In this document: positions 38,682-48,092 of the stretch, piece after piece
Layout of the letters: each line of letters starts with the position of its first letter
Numbering within the stretch: the first letter of the stretch is position 1
Assembly: GCA_902706235.1 (NCBI GenBank)
Contig: CACSJR010000008.1
Span: forward strand, 184,199-248,198
Length of the DNA: 64,000 bases
Source of the DNA: Citrobacter sp. 18056
Lineage (GTDB): Bacteria > Pseudomonadota > Gammaproteobacteria > Enterobacterales > Enterobacteriaceae
Direction of reading: 5' to 3'
Program-made: the position numbers and the translations under genes
Notes under the pieces: generated by a model
Told to the model about the DNA's origin: nothing
The model's database searches: none
What the model saw: the letters and a program-made list of their open reading frames with translations, nothing else

Positions 38682-39938
38682 ATGAACCTTAAGCTGCAGC
38701 TTAAAATACTGTCGTTCCTGCAGTTCTGCCTCTGGGGGAGCTGGCTGACAACCCTCGGCTCCTATATGTTCGTCACGCTCAAATTTGACGGTGCATCCAT
38801 CGGTGCGGTGTATAGCTCGTTGGGGATTGCGGCGGTCTTTATGCCGACGCTGCTCGGCATCGTGGCGGATAAATGGATCAGTGCGAAATGGGTATATGCG
38901 CTGTGCCATTTAGTCGGCGCAGGCACGCTGTTTATGGCGGCACAGGTCACCACGCCGGGCGAAATGTTCATCGTCATCCTGCTTAACTCGCTGGCCTATA
39001 TGCCGACGCTTGGGCTGGTGAACACTATCTCCTACTATCGCCTGAAATCAGCGGGCATGGATATCGTCACCGATTTCCCGCCAATCCGTATCTGGGGCAC
39101 CATCGGCTTTATCATGGCAATGTGGGCAGTGAGCTTCTCTGGCTTTGAACTGAGCCACATGCAGCTGTACATCGGCGCGGCGCTGTCGCTGGTGCTGAGC
39201 CTGTTCACCCTGACACTGCCGCACATTCCGGTTTCGCAGCAGCAGAAAAACCAGAGCTGGAGCACCATGCTGGGCCTTGATGCCTTCGCGCTGTTTAAAA
39301 ACAAACGCATGGCGATATTCTTTATCTTCTCCATGCTGCTCGGCGCTGAACTGCAAATCACCAATATGTTCGGCAACACCTTCCTGCACAGCTTCGATAA
39401 CAACCCGCTGTTCTCCGGAAGCTTTATCGTTGAACACGCGTCGGTGATGATGTCGATTTCCCAGATTTCCGAAACCCTGTTCATCCTCACCATCCCGTTC
39501 TTCCTGAGCCGTTACGGTATTAAGAACGTAATGCTTATCAGTATTTTCGCGTGGATGCTGCGCTTCGGTCTGTTCGCCTATGGCGACCCGTCCGCGTTCG
39601 GTACCATCCTGCTGGTGCTGTCGATGATCGTCTACGGCTGCGCGTTCGACTTCTTCAACATTTCCGGTTCGGTGTTTGTTGAGAAAGAGGTGCGACCTGA
39701 AATTCGCGCCAGTGCGCAAGGGATGTTCCTGATGATGACCAACGGCTTCGGCTGCATCCTGGGAGGCATGGTGAGCGGTAAAGTCGTTGAGATGTACACC
39801 GTGAACGGCAATACCGACTGGCAGAGCGTGTGGCTGATTTTCGCGGGGTATTCGCTGGTGCTGGCCTTCGCATTCGTGGCATTGTTCAAATACAAACATG
39901 TGCCAACGGTTGCGGCCGCGCAGCCGGTTGCCCACTAA
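38682..39938 (+). CDS. nupG: nucleoside permease NupG
   Basis: 418 residues with about twelve membrane helices; nucleoside:H+ symporter family. N-terminus MNLKLQLKILSFLQFCLWG and the middle GLVNTISYYRL segment match E. coli NupG. ATG at 38,682 follows a GAGG Shine-Dalgarno. The longer frame from 38,562 is not supported. Confidence 0.96.
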   Translation: MNLKLQLKILSFLQFCLWGSWLTTLGSYMFVTLKFDGASIGAVYSSLGIAAVFMPTLLGIVADKWISAKWVYALCHLVGAGTLFMAAQVTTPGEMFIVILLNSLAYMPTLGLVNTISYYRLKSAGMDIVTDFPPIRIWGTIGFIMAMWAVSFSGFELSHMQLYIGAALSLVLSLFTLTLPHIPVSQQQKNQSWSTMLGLDAFALFKNKRMAIFFIFSMLLGAELQITNMFGNTFLHSFDNNPLFSGSFIVEHASVMMSISQISETLFILTIPFFLSRYGIKNVMLISIFAWMLRFGLFAYGDPSAFGTILLVLSMIVYGCAFDFFNISGSVFVEKEVRPEIRASAQGMFLMMTNGFGCILGGMVSGKVVEMYTVNGNTDWQSVWLIFAGYSLVLAFAFVALFKYKHVPTVAAAQPVAH

Positions 39939-39955
39939 TCGAATTTCACATTAAT

Positions 39956-39981
39956 GCCCGGCGGCGCTACGCCTGCCGGGC
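39956..39981. repeat. REP element between nupG and citG
   Basis: GCCCGGC, then GGCGCTACGCCT, then GCCGGGC: the layout of a classical enterobacterial REP unit (imperfect palindrome with a GGCnCTACGCC loop). It separates the converging nupG and citG genes. Confidence 0.8.
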
Positions 39982-40806
39982 TTACAATTCCCCGAGTACC
40001 CACGCCACCGACAGCAAATCTGCGCTGCCACCCGGGCTTAAATTCCGTGCTATCAGCGCATCGTCCATCGCCTCTAACGCGTGTTTGTCCCAGCCGTCAC
40101 GCAACAGGTTTTGCGCAGCGTGCCGGACGTATTCCAGCCCGGCCATTCCGCCACGCGACACCAGATTGCTGTCAGGATTAATCGCCATCAGTCGCAGCAG
40201 CATCTCGTCGAGTCGATAGCGGTTCCAGTGCGGTAAAACGGCGTTGACCGTCGCGAAACCGCTTTCCGCTTCGCCGCGCGCGCCCGTCAGGCCAAACTGC
40301 TGAAACTGACGCTCGCCCGCCGTGGTCGCCGATGTGCGAACCATCAGTTCGCGGGCGACCACGCCCCGGCATATCCCCCGCACCTGCAGGCATAAATTCT
40401 CTGCGGTCGCGTCACCGATGCGTCCGGCGGAAAAGCACAGCAGGCCGAGAGAAAATATCCCGCCTTTATGGCTGTTAATACCGTCGGTTGCCGAGTACAT
40501 CGCTTGCTCACAGGCGATACCCATCGGGCGCAGAATGCGCAGCTGTTCGGTAATATCGCGCGTCGCGTGCTGTGCTCCGAGTTCAGCAAAACGCGCAAAC
40601 CATGGCGTAATCGCCCGGATGCTGCGCTCAAACAGCGCGTGGTCCATATCGCGATGAGAGCCGTTGTTACGCCGGTCCACCAGCCCCGGTTTTGGCGTCA
40701 GCTCCAGCTCCTGCCACAGCGCCTCTTCTGCCAACGCCGGGACATTTTTAACGCGCGGTTTAGTCGCGTGCAAACCAGTCATCAATGAGTTTCTCCACGC
40801 TGGCAA
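39982..40806 (-). CDS. citG: triphosphoribosyl-dephospho-CoA synthase CitG
   Basis: 274 residues. Makes the prosthetic-group precursor of citrate lyase acyl carrier protein from ATP and dephospho-CoA. LTPKPGLVDRRNNGSHRDMD, the NSHKGGIFSLGLL and the C-terminal SPGGSADLLSVAW segments are family marks. The start overlaps citX by 47 bases; the Met nine codons in (40,782) would shorten the overlap. The lyase genes citCDEF are not in this window. Confidence 0.93.
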   Translation of the reverse strand: MPAWRNSLMTGLHATKPRVKNVPALAEEALWQELELTPKPGLVDRRNNGSHRDMDHALFERSIRAITPWFARFAELGAQHATRDITEQLRILRPMGIACEQAMYSATDGINSHKGGIFSLGLLCFSAGRIGDATAENLCLQVRGICRGVVARELMVRTSATTAGERQFQQFGLTGARGEAESGFATVNAVLPHWNRYRLDEMLLRLMAINPDSNLVSRGGMAGLEYVRHAAQNLLRDGWDKHALEAMDDALIARNLSPGGSADLLSVAWVLGEL

Positions 40807-41299
40807 CCACTAACGCCTGCTCATGACGACGGGAACGTGAGCAGGCATGAGCCGGTTCATCACACAGCAGGCAACGGCGCTGTGTGCGGCCCAATGAGGT
40901 GCGCCCAACCGGGCCACTCTGCGGACAAATCACGTCGATATCCCACAGACGGCCCAGCGGATGCGACTGCTCCAGGGTAGTCGCATGAGCTTTAATTTCA
41001 GCGGCGCTATGCGCCACGCACCACAGGGCTTCCGGCCCGGTCGGCAGCCACAACACCTGGCGGTCGAGCACCTGCCAGTGATGCTGCCACAGCAGCTGGT
41101 CGCAGGCCTGGATGGCAACGCCCATGCTGTTGCGATAGCGGATACTGTCTTTCACTTCGCCGGGCGTCACCAGCGTCAGCGACACCACCGGCTGGCCGTA
41201 ATGCAGCAGCCAGTCGGTCTGACGCGCGGCGCGGTTGTCCTTCGCGGCCAGCATCTCGTCCAGTTTCACGCCCGGTCGGTGCAGCGTTTCGAGGGTCAT
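40760..41299 (-). CDS. citX: holo-citrate lyase synthase CitX
   Basis: 179 residues. Transfers the phosphoribosyl-dephospho-CoA group to the citrate lyase acyl carrier protein CitD. GRLWDIDVICP in the middle and the Cys-rich RRCLLCDEPAHACSRSRRH are typical. In Klebsiella pneumoniae citX is known to sit in a citWX cluster apart from the lyase genes, which fits this layout. Confidence 0.93.
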   Translation of the reverse strand: MTLETLHRPGVKLDEMLAAKDNRAARQTDWLLHYGQPVVSLTLVTPGEVKDSIRYRNSMGVAIQACDQLLWQHHWQVLDRQVLWLPTGPEALWCVAHSAAEIKAHATTLEQSHPLGRLWDIDVICPQSGPVGRTSLGRTQRRCLLCDEPAHACSRSRRHEQALVVASVEKLIDDWFARD

Positions 41300-41322
41300 A
41301 CTTTCTCTCCTTCGTCCGTTAA

Positions 41323-42690
41323 TCAGGCAAGAAATTTACTGAGGATAAGCAGCGACAACGCGACATTAATGGCCCCGCCTATACGCGTTGCGATTTGAGC
41401 AAACGGCATCAGGCTCATGCGGTTACCCGCAGTCAGGATAGCCACATCCCCGGTGCCGCCCTGCCCGCTCTGGCAGCAGGAAACAATCGCCACATCAATC
41501 GGATGCATGCCAATCTTTTTACCCACAAAAAACCCGGTCGCCACCAGCGCCGACACGGTGCTGACGATAACCAGCAGGTTGCTGATCGTAAATGCCGCCA
41601 TCAGCTCATTCCACGGCGTGATAGCCACGCCAACCGCGAACAGCACCGGATACGTCACCGCGGTCTGGAAGAATTTGTACACCACCTGTGAGCCGTCCAG
41701 CAGACGCGGCGATACACCGTTCACCAGCTTGATGAACACGGCGATAAACAGCATTCCCACCGGCGCAGGCAGGCCAATCAACTTGTAGCCGAGCATCCCG
41801 AGCATGTAGAGCAGTACCGCCAGCAGCGCACCCGACGCGATAGTCGTCACATCCGTTTTTCCGCTGGAGACTGCCGCGTCCGGGGCAGAATCAGGTTCAC
41901 CGTCGCGCGCAGGCATCAGTTGCCCTTCTCCGGTCAGATGCGGGTAACGCTTGCCGAGCTGATTCAGACAGCCTGAAATCACAATCGCCGTCAGCCCGCC
42001 CAGCATCACCATCGGCAGCACGCGCCCAAGTGCCACGCCCTGATCCATATGCAGTAAAGTGGCATAGCCTATCGACAACGGAATCGCCCCTTCGCCCACG
42101 CCGCCCGCCATGATAGGCAGAATGATGAAGAAGAAAATCTGGAACGGTTCCAGCCCCAGCGCCATGCCGACGCCCATCCCCACGACCATGCCGACCACTT
42201 CGCCGCACAGCATCGGGAAGAAGATGCGCAGGAAGCCCTGAATCAGCGTGGTGCGGTTCATACTCATGATGCTGCCAACGATAATGCAGCAGATGTACAG
42301 GTACAGAATGTTGGTGGATTTGTAGAATTTAGTGGTCGATTCCACAACTACATCCGGCAGCAGGCCATAATAGACCAGCGCGGAAGGAATAAACGTGGCG
42401 CAGATAGCCGCCGCGCCGAATTTACCCACAATCGGCAAACGCTTGCCGAACTCACCACAGGCGAAGCCGAAGAAGGCCAGCGTGGCGACCATCACCACGA
42501 TGTCACTCGGCAATTTGCCCCCGAGGCAATCAATGGCGATTAGCGCCCCGGCAAGCAGAAACAGCGGCAGAGGAATGATCCCTATTTTCCAGCTATCCAT
42601 AATGTGCCACCACTTCTCTCTCAGTGATGTTTTCGGAATATTTATTGGTTCATGGTTAACAGTAAAAGAATCATCGGTCGTGCTCATCAT
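41323..42690 (-). CDS. citW: 2-hydroxycarboxylate (citrate) transporter, CitS/CitW type
   Basis: 455 residues, 2HCT family. The two GGxG re-entrant-loop motifs are visible: MAGGVGEGAIPLS in the N-terminal half and CCQSGQGGTGDVAIL in the C-terminal half. Moves citrate or a related 2-hydroxyacid across the inner membrane, with Na+/H+ symport or product antiport. The symbol follows the Klebsiella citWX arrangement and is less certain than the family. First gene of the transporter-citX-citG unit, divergent from a CitA/CitB-type regulator pair. Confidence 0.85.
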   Translation of the reverse strand: MMSTTDDSFTVNHEPINIPKTSLREKWWHIMDSWKIGIIPLPLFLLAGALIAIDCLGGKLPSDIVVMVATLAFFGFACGEFGKRLPIVGKFGAAAICATFIPSALVYYGLLPDVVVESTTKFYKSTNILYLYICCIIVGSIMSMNRTTLIQGFLRIFFPMLCGEVVGMVVGMGVGMALGLEPFQIFFFIILPIMAGGVGEGAIPLSIGYATLLHMDQGVALGRVLPMVMLGGLTAIVISGCLNQLGKRYPHLTGEGQLMPARDGEPDSAPDAAVSSGKTDVTTIASGALLAVLLYMLGMLGYKLIGLPAPVGMLFIAVFIKLVNGVSPRLLDGSQVVYKFFQTAVTYPVLFAVGVAITPWNELMAAFTISNLLVIVSTVSALVATGFFVGKKIGMHPIDVAIVSCCQSGQGGTGDVAILTAGNRMSLMPFAQIATRIGGAINVALSLLILSKFLA

Positions 42691-42794
42691 CAGCCCCTTG
42701 GTTATTTCACGCTCTCATCTTAGAGGCCCCGCGTTCGCCTTTACGTGAGGAAATTCAGATTAAAACTGAAGTTTTTATGGTCACTATGGTGTTA

Positions 42795-42862
42795 ATGGTT
42801 TTAATTATTGAACGTGATCTACACCTTATTATTTTGTGTGGTTTTTATGGTTTTAATTATTG
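42795..42862. promoter_or_regulatory. pair of 16-bp direct repeats, candidate response-regulator sites
   Basis: ATGGTTTTAATTATTG occurs at 42,795-42,810 and again, identical, at 42,847-42,862. The 52-base spacing is about five helical turns, so both copies face the same side of the DNA. They lie in the divergent promoter region between transporter and sensor kinase genes. AT-rich repeats are usual for CitB/DpiA-type regulators. Confidence 0.5.
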
Positions 42863-42884
42863 CGAAATGCCTCAGAGAAGCGGC

Positions 42885-42900
42885 TGTGCAAACGATCACA
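42885..42900. promoter_or_regulatory. putative CRP site in cit divergent region
   Basis: TGTGC-N6-TCACA, one mismatch from the CRP consensus. CRP control of citrate genes is known in Klebsiella. Confidence 0.55.
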
Positions 42901-42971
42901 AGTTTCGCTGAAAAGCGGCGTAATGGCTGGTTTTGGTGATACAGTAAAAACTATTTTTGTGAGTGCGTGTG

Positions 42972-44606
42972 ATGGTAATGAAGCTGTCTTTCCAGATAAA
43001 ACTGTTTATATCCCTGGTGGCCTTTTTCTCTGTGCTTTTCGCCCTGCTCGGCGGATATTATTATGTCGACATGGGCCGTCAGTTGTATCAGGAAATGAGC
43101 ATTAGAGCGAAAATACAGGCCGAAGAAATTGCCCTTATTCCCACCCTGCGCCAGGACGTTGCCAATAAAAATATCCCCGCCATTCACAACTTCATGCAAA
43201 AACTGGCGGCGCACAGTGATGCCAGTTTTATTGTGATTGGCGATAACCACGCCCGCCATTTATTCCACTCTGTTTTTATCGATCGCGTCGGCACGAAGCT
43301 GGTCGGGGGTGACAATCAGGAAGTACTGGCGGGCAAAAGCACTATCACCATCCGCAAAGGCGGGCTCGGCATTTCACTGCGCAGCAAAGTTCCCATTCTG
43401 GATGATGACGGTATGGTGGTGGGCATCGTGTCGGTGGGCTATCTCACCAGCTATCTCGACGATGTTACTGTCAGCAAAATGGTCAATATTCTGATTGCCG
43501 CCGTTCTGCTGCTTATCGCACTCTTTGTCTTTTCGTGGTTCTTCACCCGTAGCATCAAAAAACAGATTTTCTCGCTCGAACCACGGGAAATCGGCCTGCT
43601 GGTACGTCAGCAAAAAGCGATGATGGAATCCATTTTTGAAGGGGTGATCGCCATTGATAAAGACGGCCATATTGAGGTTATTAATCAGGCGGCGCGTAAA
43701 TTACTGAACCTCAGCCAGCCCGCGCGACGGCTGCGTGGCTTGCCGATTGGCGAGGTGATTGCGCCGGTTCCGTTCTTCGATCCCGCAGTGATGCTGGCTA
43801 ACGATACGCACGATGAAATGTGCCATTTTAACCAAAGCCGGGTGCTCGCCAGCCGGGTCAGGATCATGCTCGAAAACGCGTTACAGGGCTGGGTGATTAC
43901 CTTCCGCGACCGCAATGACATTGACTCACTCAGCGCGCAGCTCAGCCAGGTGAAACGCTATGTCGATAACCTGCGCATTATGCGTCACGAACAGCTCAAC
44001 AAAATGACCACCCTCTCCGGTTTGCTGCATATGGGCCATTACGACGAGGCGATCCGCTTTATTCAGGCACAGTCGGAACATGCCCAGGAATTGCTCGATT
44101 TCCTTTCCGCGCGCTTCAGCTCGCCGACGATTTGCGGCCTGCTGCTCGGTAAAGCGGCCAGGGCGCGGGAGAAGGGCGTCGAGTTGCAGCTTGACCCCGG
44201 CTGCGGCATGGATAAGCCCTTCCCGACGCTACCGGAAGCGGAAGTGATTTCCATCATCGGGAACCTGCTCGATAACGCGATCGAAGCCACCCAGCGCGCC
44301 GCACTGCCGCACGCGCCGGTCGAAGTCCTGATTCGCTTAAACGAGCGGGAGCTCATTATTGAAGTGGCCGACCGCGGCATCGGCATTGTCCCGGAACTCC
44401 GTGATCACATTTTTGAGCGGGGCGTCACCACCAAAACCCGCGGCGACCACGGCATCGGGCTGTACCTTATCGACAGCTACGTGACCCAGGCCGGCGGCAC
44501 TATCGAAGTAGCCGACAACGAACCGAGCGGAACCATTTTCTCCGTGTTTATCCCTGTGCTTCAACCAGGAAGAGAAGAATCATGCAACACGACATTATTG
44601 ATGTAG
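42972..44606 (+). CDS. citY: citrate/C4-dicarboxylate-type sensor histidine kinase (CitA/DcuS family)
   Basis: About 544 residues from ATG at 42,972 (542 from 42,978; a GTG at 42,963 is also in frame). One N-terminal membrane helix, a periplasmic PAS-type sensor (RKGGLGISLRSKVPILDDDG), a second helix, a cytoplasmic PAS, and then the kinase: H box in IMRHEQLNKMTTLSGL, N box NLLDNAIEA, G boxes DRGIGI and GDHGIGL. Overlaps the regulator gene by 25 bases. The symbol reflects the likely match to Klebsiella citYZ beside citWX. Confidence 0.87.
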   Translation: MVMKLSFQIKLFISLVAFFSVLFALLGGYYYVDMGRQLYQEMSIRAKIQAEEIALIPTLRQDVANKNIPAIHNFMQKLAAHSDASFIVIGDNHARHLFHSVFIDRVGTKLVGGDNQEVLAGKSTITIRKGGLGISLRSKVPILDDDGMVVGIVSVGYLTSYLDDVTVSKMVNILIAAVLLLIALFVFSWFFTRSIKKQIFSLEPREIGLLVRQQKAMMESIFEGVIAIDKDGHIEVINQAARKLLNLSQPARRLRGLPIGEVIAPVPFFDPAVMLANDTHDEMCHFNQSRVLASRVRIMLENALQGWVITFRDRNDIDSLSAQLSQVKRYVDNLRIMRHEQLNKMTTLSGLLHMGHYDEAIRFIQAQSEHAQELLDFLSARFSSPTICGLLLGKAARAREKGVELQLDPGCGMDKPFPTLPEAEVISIIGNLLDNAIEATQRAALPHAPVEVLIRLNERELIIEVADRGIGIVPELRDHIFERGVTTKTRGDHGIGLYLIDSYVTQAGGTIEVADNEPSGTIFSVFIPVLQPGREESCNTTLLM

Positions 44607-45277
44607 CGATTGTAGAAGATGAAAGCGAGCTCGCGGCCCTGCACGCGGAGCTTATCCGCAAACACCCGCGGCTGCGGCTGGTCGGCATTGCCTCGTCGTT
44701 AGCCGAGGCGCAAACGCTGCTCAACGAAAAACATCCGCAGCTGGTGCTGCTGGATAACTATCTGCCCGACGGCAAAGGCATCACGCTGCTGAATACCCCG
44801 AATCTGAACCTCGCCAACTGTTCGGTGATCTTTGTCACCGCTGCCAGCGATATGGACACCTGTAGCCAGGCAATTCGTAATGGTGCGTTTGATTACATTC
44901 TCAAGCCCGTTTCCTGGAAGCGCCTCAGCCAGTCGCTGGAGCGGTTTGTGCAGTTTCACGAACAGCAGCGGGTATGGAAGATTGTCGATCAGCAAAACGT
45001 CGATTCGCTGTATCAGCTCCAGGCGAAAAACTATCGGCTCGATAACGGCAGTAAAGGCATTGAGGAGAAGACGCTGGAACGCGTGAAAGCGCTGTTTCAG
45101 GAAGAGCCTGAACGTTTTTTTTCCGTGGATGACGTCGTGACGGAAACGGGGTTAAGCAAAACCACGACCCGACGTTATCTGGAACACAGCGTCGAGGCGG
45201 GTTTGCTCAAAGTGGAAATGCTGTACGGTAAAATCGGCCACCCTCGGCGGCTGTATCGCCGGGCGCACGAGAGCTAA
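44582..45277 (+). CDS. citZ: CitB/DpiA/DcuR-family response regulator
   Basis: 231 residues. Receiver domain with the acidic pair VEDE near residue 12 and the phospho-Asp in LLDNYLPDGKG (about residue 58), switch Thr in VTAAS and Lys in LKPVSW. The C-terminal HTH reads VDDVVTETGLSKTTTRRYLEH. Probably activates the divergent transporter-citX-citG unit in response to citrate. Name by analogy with Klebsiella citYZ. Confidence 0.87.
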   Translation: MQHDIIDVAIVEDESELAALHAELIRKHPRLRLVGIASSLAEAQTLLNEKHPQLVLLDNYLPDGKGITLLNTPNLNLANCSVIFVTAASDMDTCSQAIRNGAFDYILKPVSWKRLSQSLERFVQFHEQQRVWKIVDQQNVDSLYQLQAKNYRLDNGSKGIEEKTLERVKALFQEEPERFFSVDDVVTETGLSKTTTRRYLEHSVEAGLLKVEMLYGKIGHPRRLYRRAHES

Positions 45278-45305
45278 CCTCTCCGCGCCCGGCCCGCAAA
45301 AAACA

Positions 45306-47441
45306 CTACTTCAGCACGTAGCCGTACAGCCGCTTGATGCCATCGGCATCTTTTTCGCTGTACACGCCCTGCAACTCCGGCGAGAAGCCTGGCAGCATAT
45401 TGACCCCCTCTTCCAGCGCCAGGAAATAACGCTGCACCGCGCCGCCCCAGATTTCGCCAGGCACCACACACAGCACGCCCGGCGGATACGGCAGCGCGCC
45501 TTCCGCAGCGATGCGCCCTTCCGCTTCGCTGAGACGCACCAGCTCGACGTTGCCGCGGATAAATTCGATATTGGCATCCTGCGGATTCATCACCACCGCC
45601 GGGAAACTCTCTTTGCGGAACATCGCCTTTTGCAAATCCTTCACGTCAAAGCTGACGTACAGATCATGCATCTCCTGGCACAGTTCACGGATCGTATAAT
45701 CGCGATAACGCACCGGATACTTGCTGTAAATCGTTGGCAGCACATCGGCCAGCGGCGTATCGTCTTCAATGTGCTGTTCGAACTGGCCGAGCATCGCCAC
45801 CAGCTGCGCCAACTTTGCGGTGCTTTCGGCGGGCGTCAGCAGGAACAGGATCGAATTCAGATCGCACTTCTCCGGCACGATGCCGTTTTCACGCAGATAG
45901 TGCGCAAGGATCGTCGCCGGAATACCGAACGCCGCATATTTACCGGTGTGAGCATCGATCCCCGGCGTGGTCAGTAGCAGCTTGCACGGATCGACGAAAT
46001 ACTGATCCTGCGCGTAGCCCTCAAACCCGTGCCACTCCTCGCCCGGCCCAAAGCTAAAGAAACGACGTTCGCGAGCAATGGCTTCCGTCGGGTGATCCTG
46101 CCATGGGCGGCCCGCCACCGTCGGCGGAATAAACGGTTTGATCATCTTGCAGTTGGCGATAATGGCTTTGCGCGCCTCAATTCCCAGCGCCACACATTCC
46201 GCCCACAGGCGGCGACCGCTTTCGCCCTCGTGAATTTTGGCGTTCACGTCCAGCGCCGCAAACAGCGGATAGAACGGGCTGGTTGACGCATGCAGCATAT
46301 AGGCGTTGTTCAGGCGTTTATACGGGCAAAAACGCGCCTGGCCGCGAATGTGATTGTCTTTCTTATGGATTTGCGAAGTCTGCGAGAAGCCCGCCTGCTG
46401 CTTATGTACCGACTGGGTGACAAAAATGCCCGGATCGTTTTCGTTCAGCTCCAACAGCAACGGCGAACAGTCGGCCATCATCGGAATGAACTGCTCATAA
46501 CCGACCCACGCGGAATCAAACAGAATGTAGTCGCACAGATGCCCAATTTTATCGACCACCTGACGGGCGTTATAAATGGTGCCGTCATACGTGCCGAGCT
46601 GGATCACCGCCAGGCGGAACGGACGCGCGTCGTCCGCCTTTTCCGGGGCCACTTCACGAACCCGCTCGCGCAGGTATTTATCGTCAAAACAGTGCTCATC
46701 AATGCCGCCGATAAAGCCAAACGGGTTGCGTGCCGCTTCAAGATACACCGGCGTGGCCCCAGCCTGGAACAGCGCGCCGTGGTGGTTCGATTTGTGGTTA
46801 TTGCGGTCGAACAGCACCAGGTCGCCACGGGTCAGCAACGCATTGGTCACCACCTTATTCGCCGCCGACGTGCCGTTCAGCACAAACCAGGTTTTATCGG
46901 CATTAAACACTTTCGCCGCGAATTTCTGCGCACGTTTGGCCGCCCCTTCGTGGATCAGCAAATCACCCAATTTGACGTCGGCGTTGCACATATCGGCGCG
47001 GAAAAGGTTCTCGCCAAAAAAGTCATAGAACTGGCGACCGGCCGGGTGCTTTTTAAAGAACTCACCGTGCTGATGGCCTGGACAGGCGAAGGTGCTGTTG
47101 CCCATTTCGACGTACTGCGTCAGCGTGTCGAAGAACGGCGGCAGAAGATTCTCTTCATAACGCATGGCGGCGGTTTCAAGCTCCAGCCACTGCTGAACGC
47201 TGCCGCCGATAACGGCATCAACGCCCTCCGGCGCATCCACGGGTTCTTCAGAAAACAGGAACACCGGTAGCTGAAAACCGGTGCGCTTTAGCAACGTGAG
47301 AATGCCGCTGCGGCTGTCCGCCACGGTGATGACGACTGCCGCCACGTCGGTAAAATCGGTACTGTCCAGCGCCACCACGCTGCGGTGACTGGAAAGACGA
47401 GTGACCAGCTCGCGGCTGGCGGCAATGTGCAAAGATTTCAT
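45306..47441 (-). CDS. speC: ornithine decarboxylase, biosynthetic
   Basis: 711 residues, the E. coli length, start MKSLHIAASREL at 47,441. PLP enzyme making putrescine from ornithine. N-terminal wing domain, then the PLP domain with the lysine in SVHKQQAGFSQTSQIH. Convergent with the citZ-type gene. E. coli has yqgA on its far side; here that gene is missing. Confidence 0.97.
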   Translation of the reverse strand: MKSLHIAASRELVTRLSSHRSVVALDSTDFTDVAAVVITVADSRSGILTLLKRTGFQLPVFLFSEEPVDAPEGVDAVIGGSVQQWLELETAAMRYEENLLPPFFDTLTQYVEMGNSTFACPGHQHGEFFKKHPAGRQFYDFFGENLFRADMCNADVKLGDLLIHEGAAKRAQKFAAKVFNADKTWFVLNGTSAANKVVTNALLTRGDLVLFDRNNHKSNHHGALFQAGATPVYLEAARNPFGFIGGIDEHCFDDKYLRERVREVAPEKADDARPFRLAVIQLGTYDGTIYNARQVVDKIGHLCDYILFDSAWVGYEQFIPMMADCSPLLLELNENDPGIFVTQSVHKQQAGFSQTSQIHKKDNHIRGQARFCPYKRLNNAYMLHASTSPFYPLFAALDVNAKIHEGESGRRLWAECVALGIEARKAIIANCKMIKPFIPPTVAGRPWQDHPTEAIARERRFFSFGPGEEWHGFEGYAQDQYFVDPCKLLLTTPGIDAHTGKYAAFGIPATILAHYLRENGIVPEKCDLNSILFLLTPAESTAKLAQLVAMLGQFEQHIEDDTPLADVLPTIYSKYPVRYRDYTIRELCQEMHDLYVSFDVKDLQKAMFRKESFPAVVMNPQDANIEFIRGNVELVRLSEAEGRIAAEGALPYPPGVLCVVPGEIWGGAVQRYFLALEEGVNMLPGFSPELQGVYSEKDADGIKRLYGYVLK

Positions 47442-47940
47442 AAGCGCGACTACCCAAATCGGGAGAGTAAAAGGCCCGGACACGGTATTGACCGTGCCCA
47501 TAAACTGTCAGGGTCCGACTGGTGACCAGCTCCGACCGCCAGACATCAGTAAAAGCAGACGAGATCTGATTTTACTGTTGTCCTGCAGTGAGCGTGCGTT
47601 TCCCTCACCGCATGGTGAGCATAGAAGGTTCTGCGAGGATAAGGGAGCAACTTCGCATGAGCGCGAAGTGGATAAGGCAATGTTGTTCGAGGATAAACAT
47701 TCCGCTGCTCCCAGGGTTGAAAGGTGAAAATTCGCGCAATAATTACACCTTTCTCACAGGGGAGCAAGATGAAATTTTTATGCACAAAATCCGACTCATC
47801 GCCATATAAGCAGTCACAAAAAACCATATTAATTCAATATTAATGCATAAAACACTGACACCATCGCAGTAACTGAAAGAGCATCAGCGGTCGCGAATGG
47901 TGAGAGATTGCGCAGTCCGTCGCGAAACACATAAATTTCG
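47442..47940. other. speC upstream region without a gene
   Basis: About 500 bases between speC and the tRNA promoter. It must contain the speC promoter and leader (minus strand). A CTCACC / GGTGAG hairpin is visible near 47,606. No credible reading frame is present; E. coli yqgA, expected here, is absent. Confidence 0.5.
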
Positions 47941-47969
47941 TTGACGACGCGTGTCGAATTTAGTTTAAT
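47941..47969 (+). promoter_or_regulatory. tRNA-Phe promoter
   Basis: -35 TTGACG (47,941-47,946) and -10 TTTAAT (47,964-47,969) with 17-base spacing, followed by a GC-rich discriminator GCGCCCC, as expected for a stringently controlled stable-RNA promoter. Confidence 0.8.
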
Positions 47970-47979
47970 GCGCCCCGTT

Positions 47980-48055
47980 GCCCGGATAGCTCAGTCGGTA
48001 GAGCAGGGGATTGAAAATCCCCGTGTCCTTGGTTCGATTCCGAGTCCGGGCACCA
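47980..48055 (+). tRNA. pheV: tRNA-Phe (GAA)
   Basis: 76 bases with an encoded CCA end. Acceptor GCCCGGA / TCCGGGC, D-loop AGCTCAGTCGGTAGAGC, anticodon loop TTGAAAA (GAA) on an AGGGGA / TCCCCG-type stem, T-arm GGTTCGATTCC. Its place beside speC matches E. coli pheV. It is the likely integration site of the island that follows. Confidence 0.97.
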
Positions 48056-48066
48056 CTATTCATAAG

Positions 48067-48092
48067 GCCTTGCTGAAAAGCGAGGCTTTTTT
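48067..48092 (+). terminator. tRNA-Phe terminator
   Basis: GCCTTGC, loop TGAAAA, GCGAGGC (one G-T pair), then six T, 12 bases after the tRNA. Confidence 0.8.

Noticed and set aside
41417..41788. long frames opposite the citrate transporter, speA, galP and citW genes
   Set aside because: Shadow frames of GC-rich genes whose true frame is established by family motifs.
45306..47441. inducible ornithine decarboxylase speF instead of speC
   Set aside because: Position between the nupG side and tRNA-Phe, 711-residue length and N-terminus fit SpeC; no potE follows.
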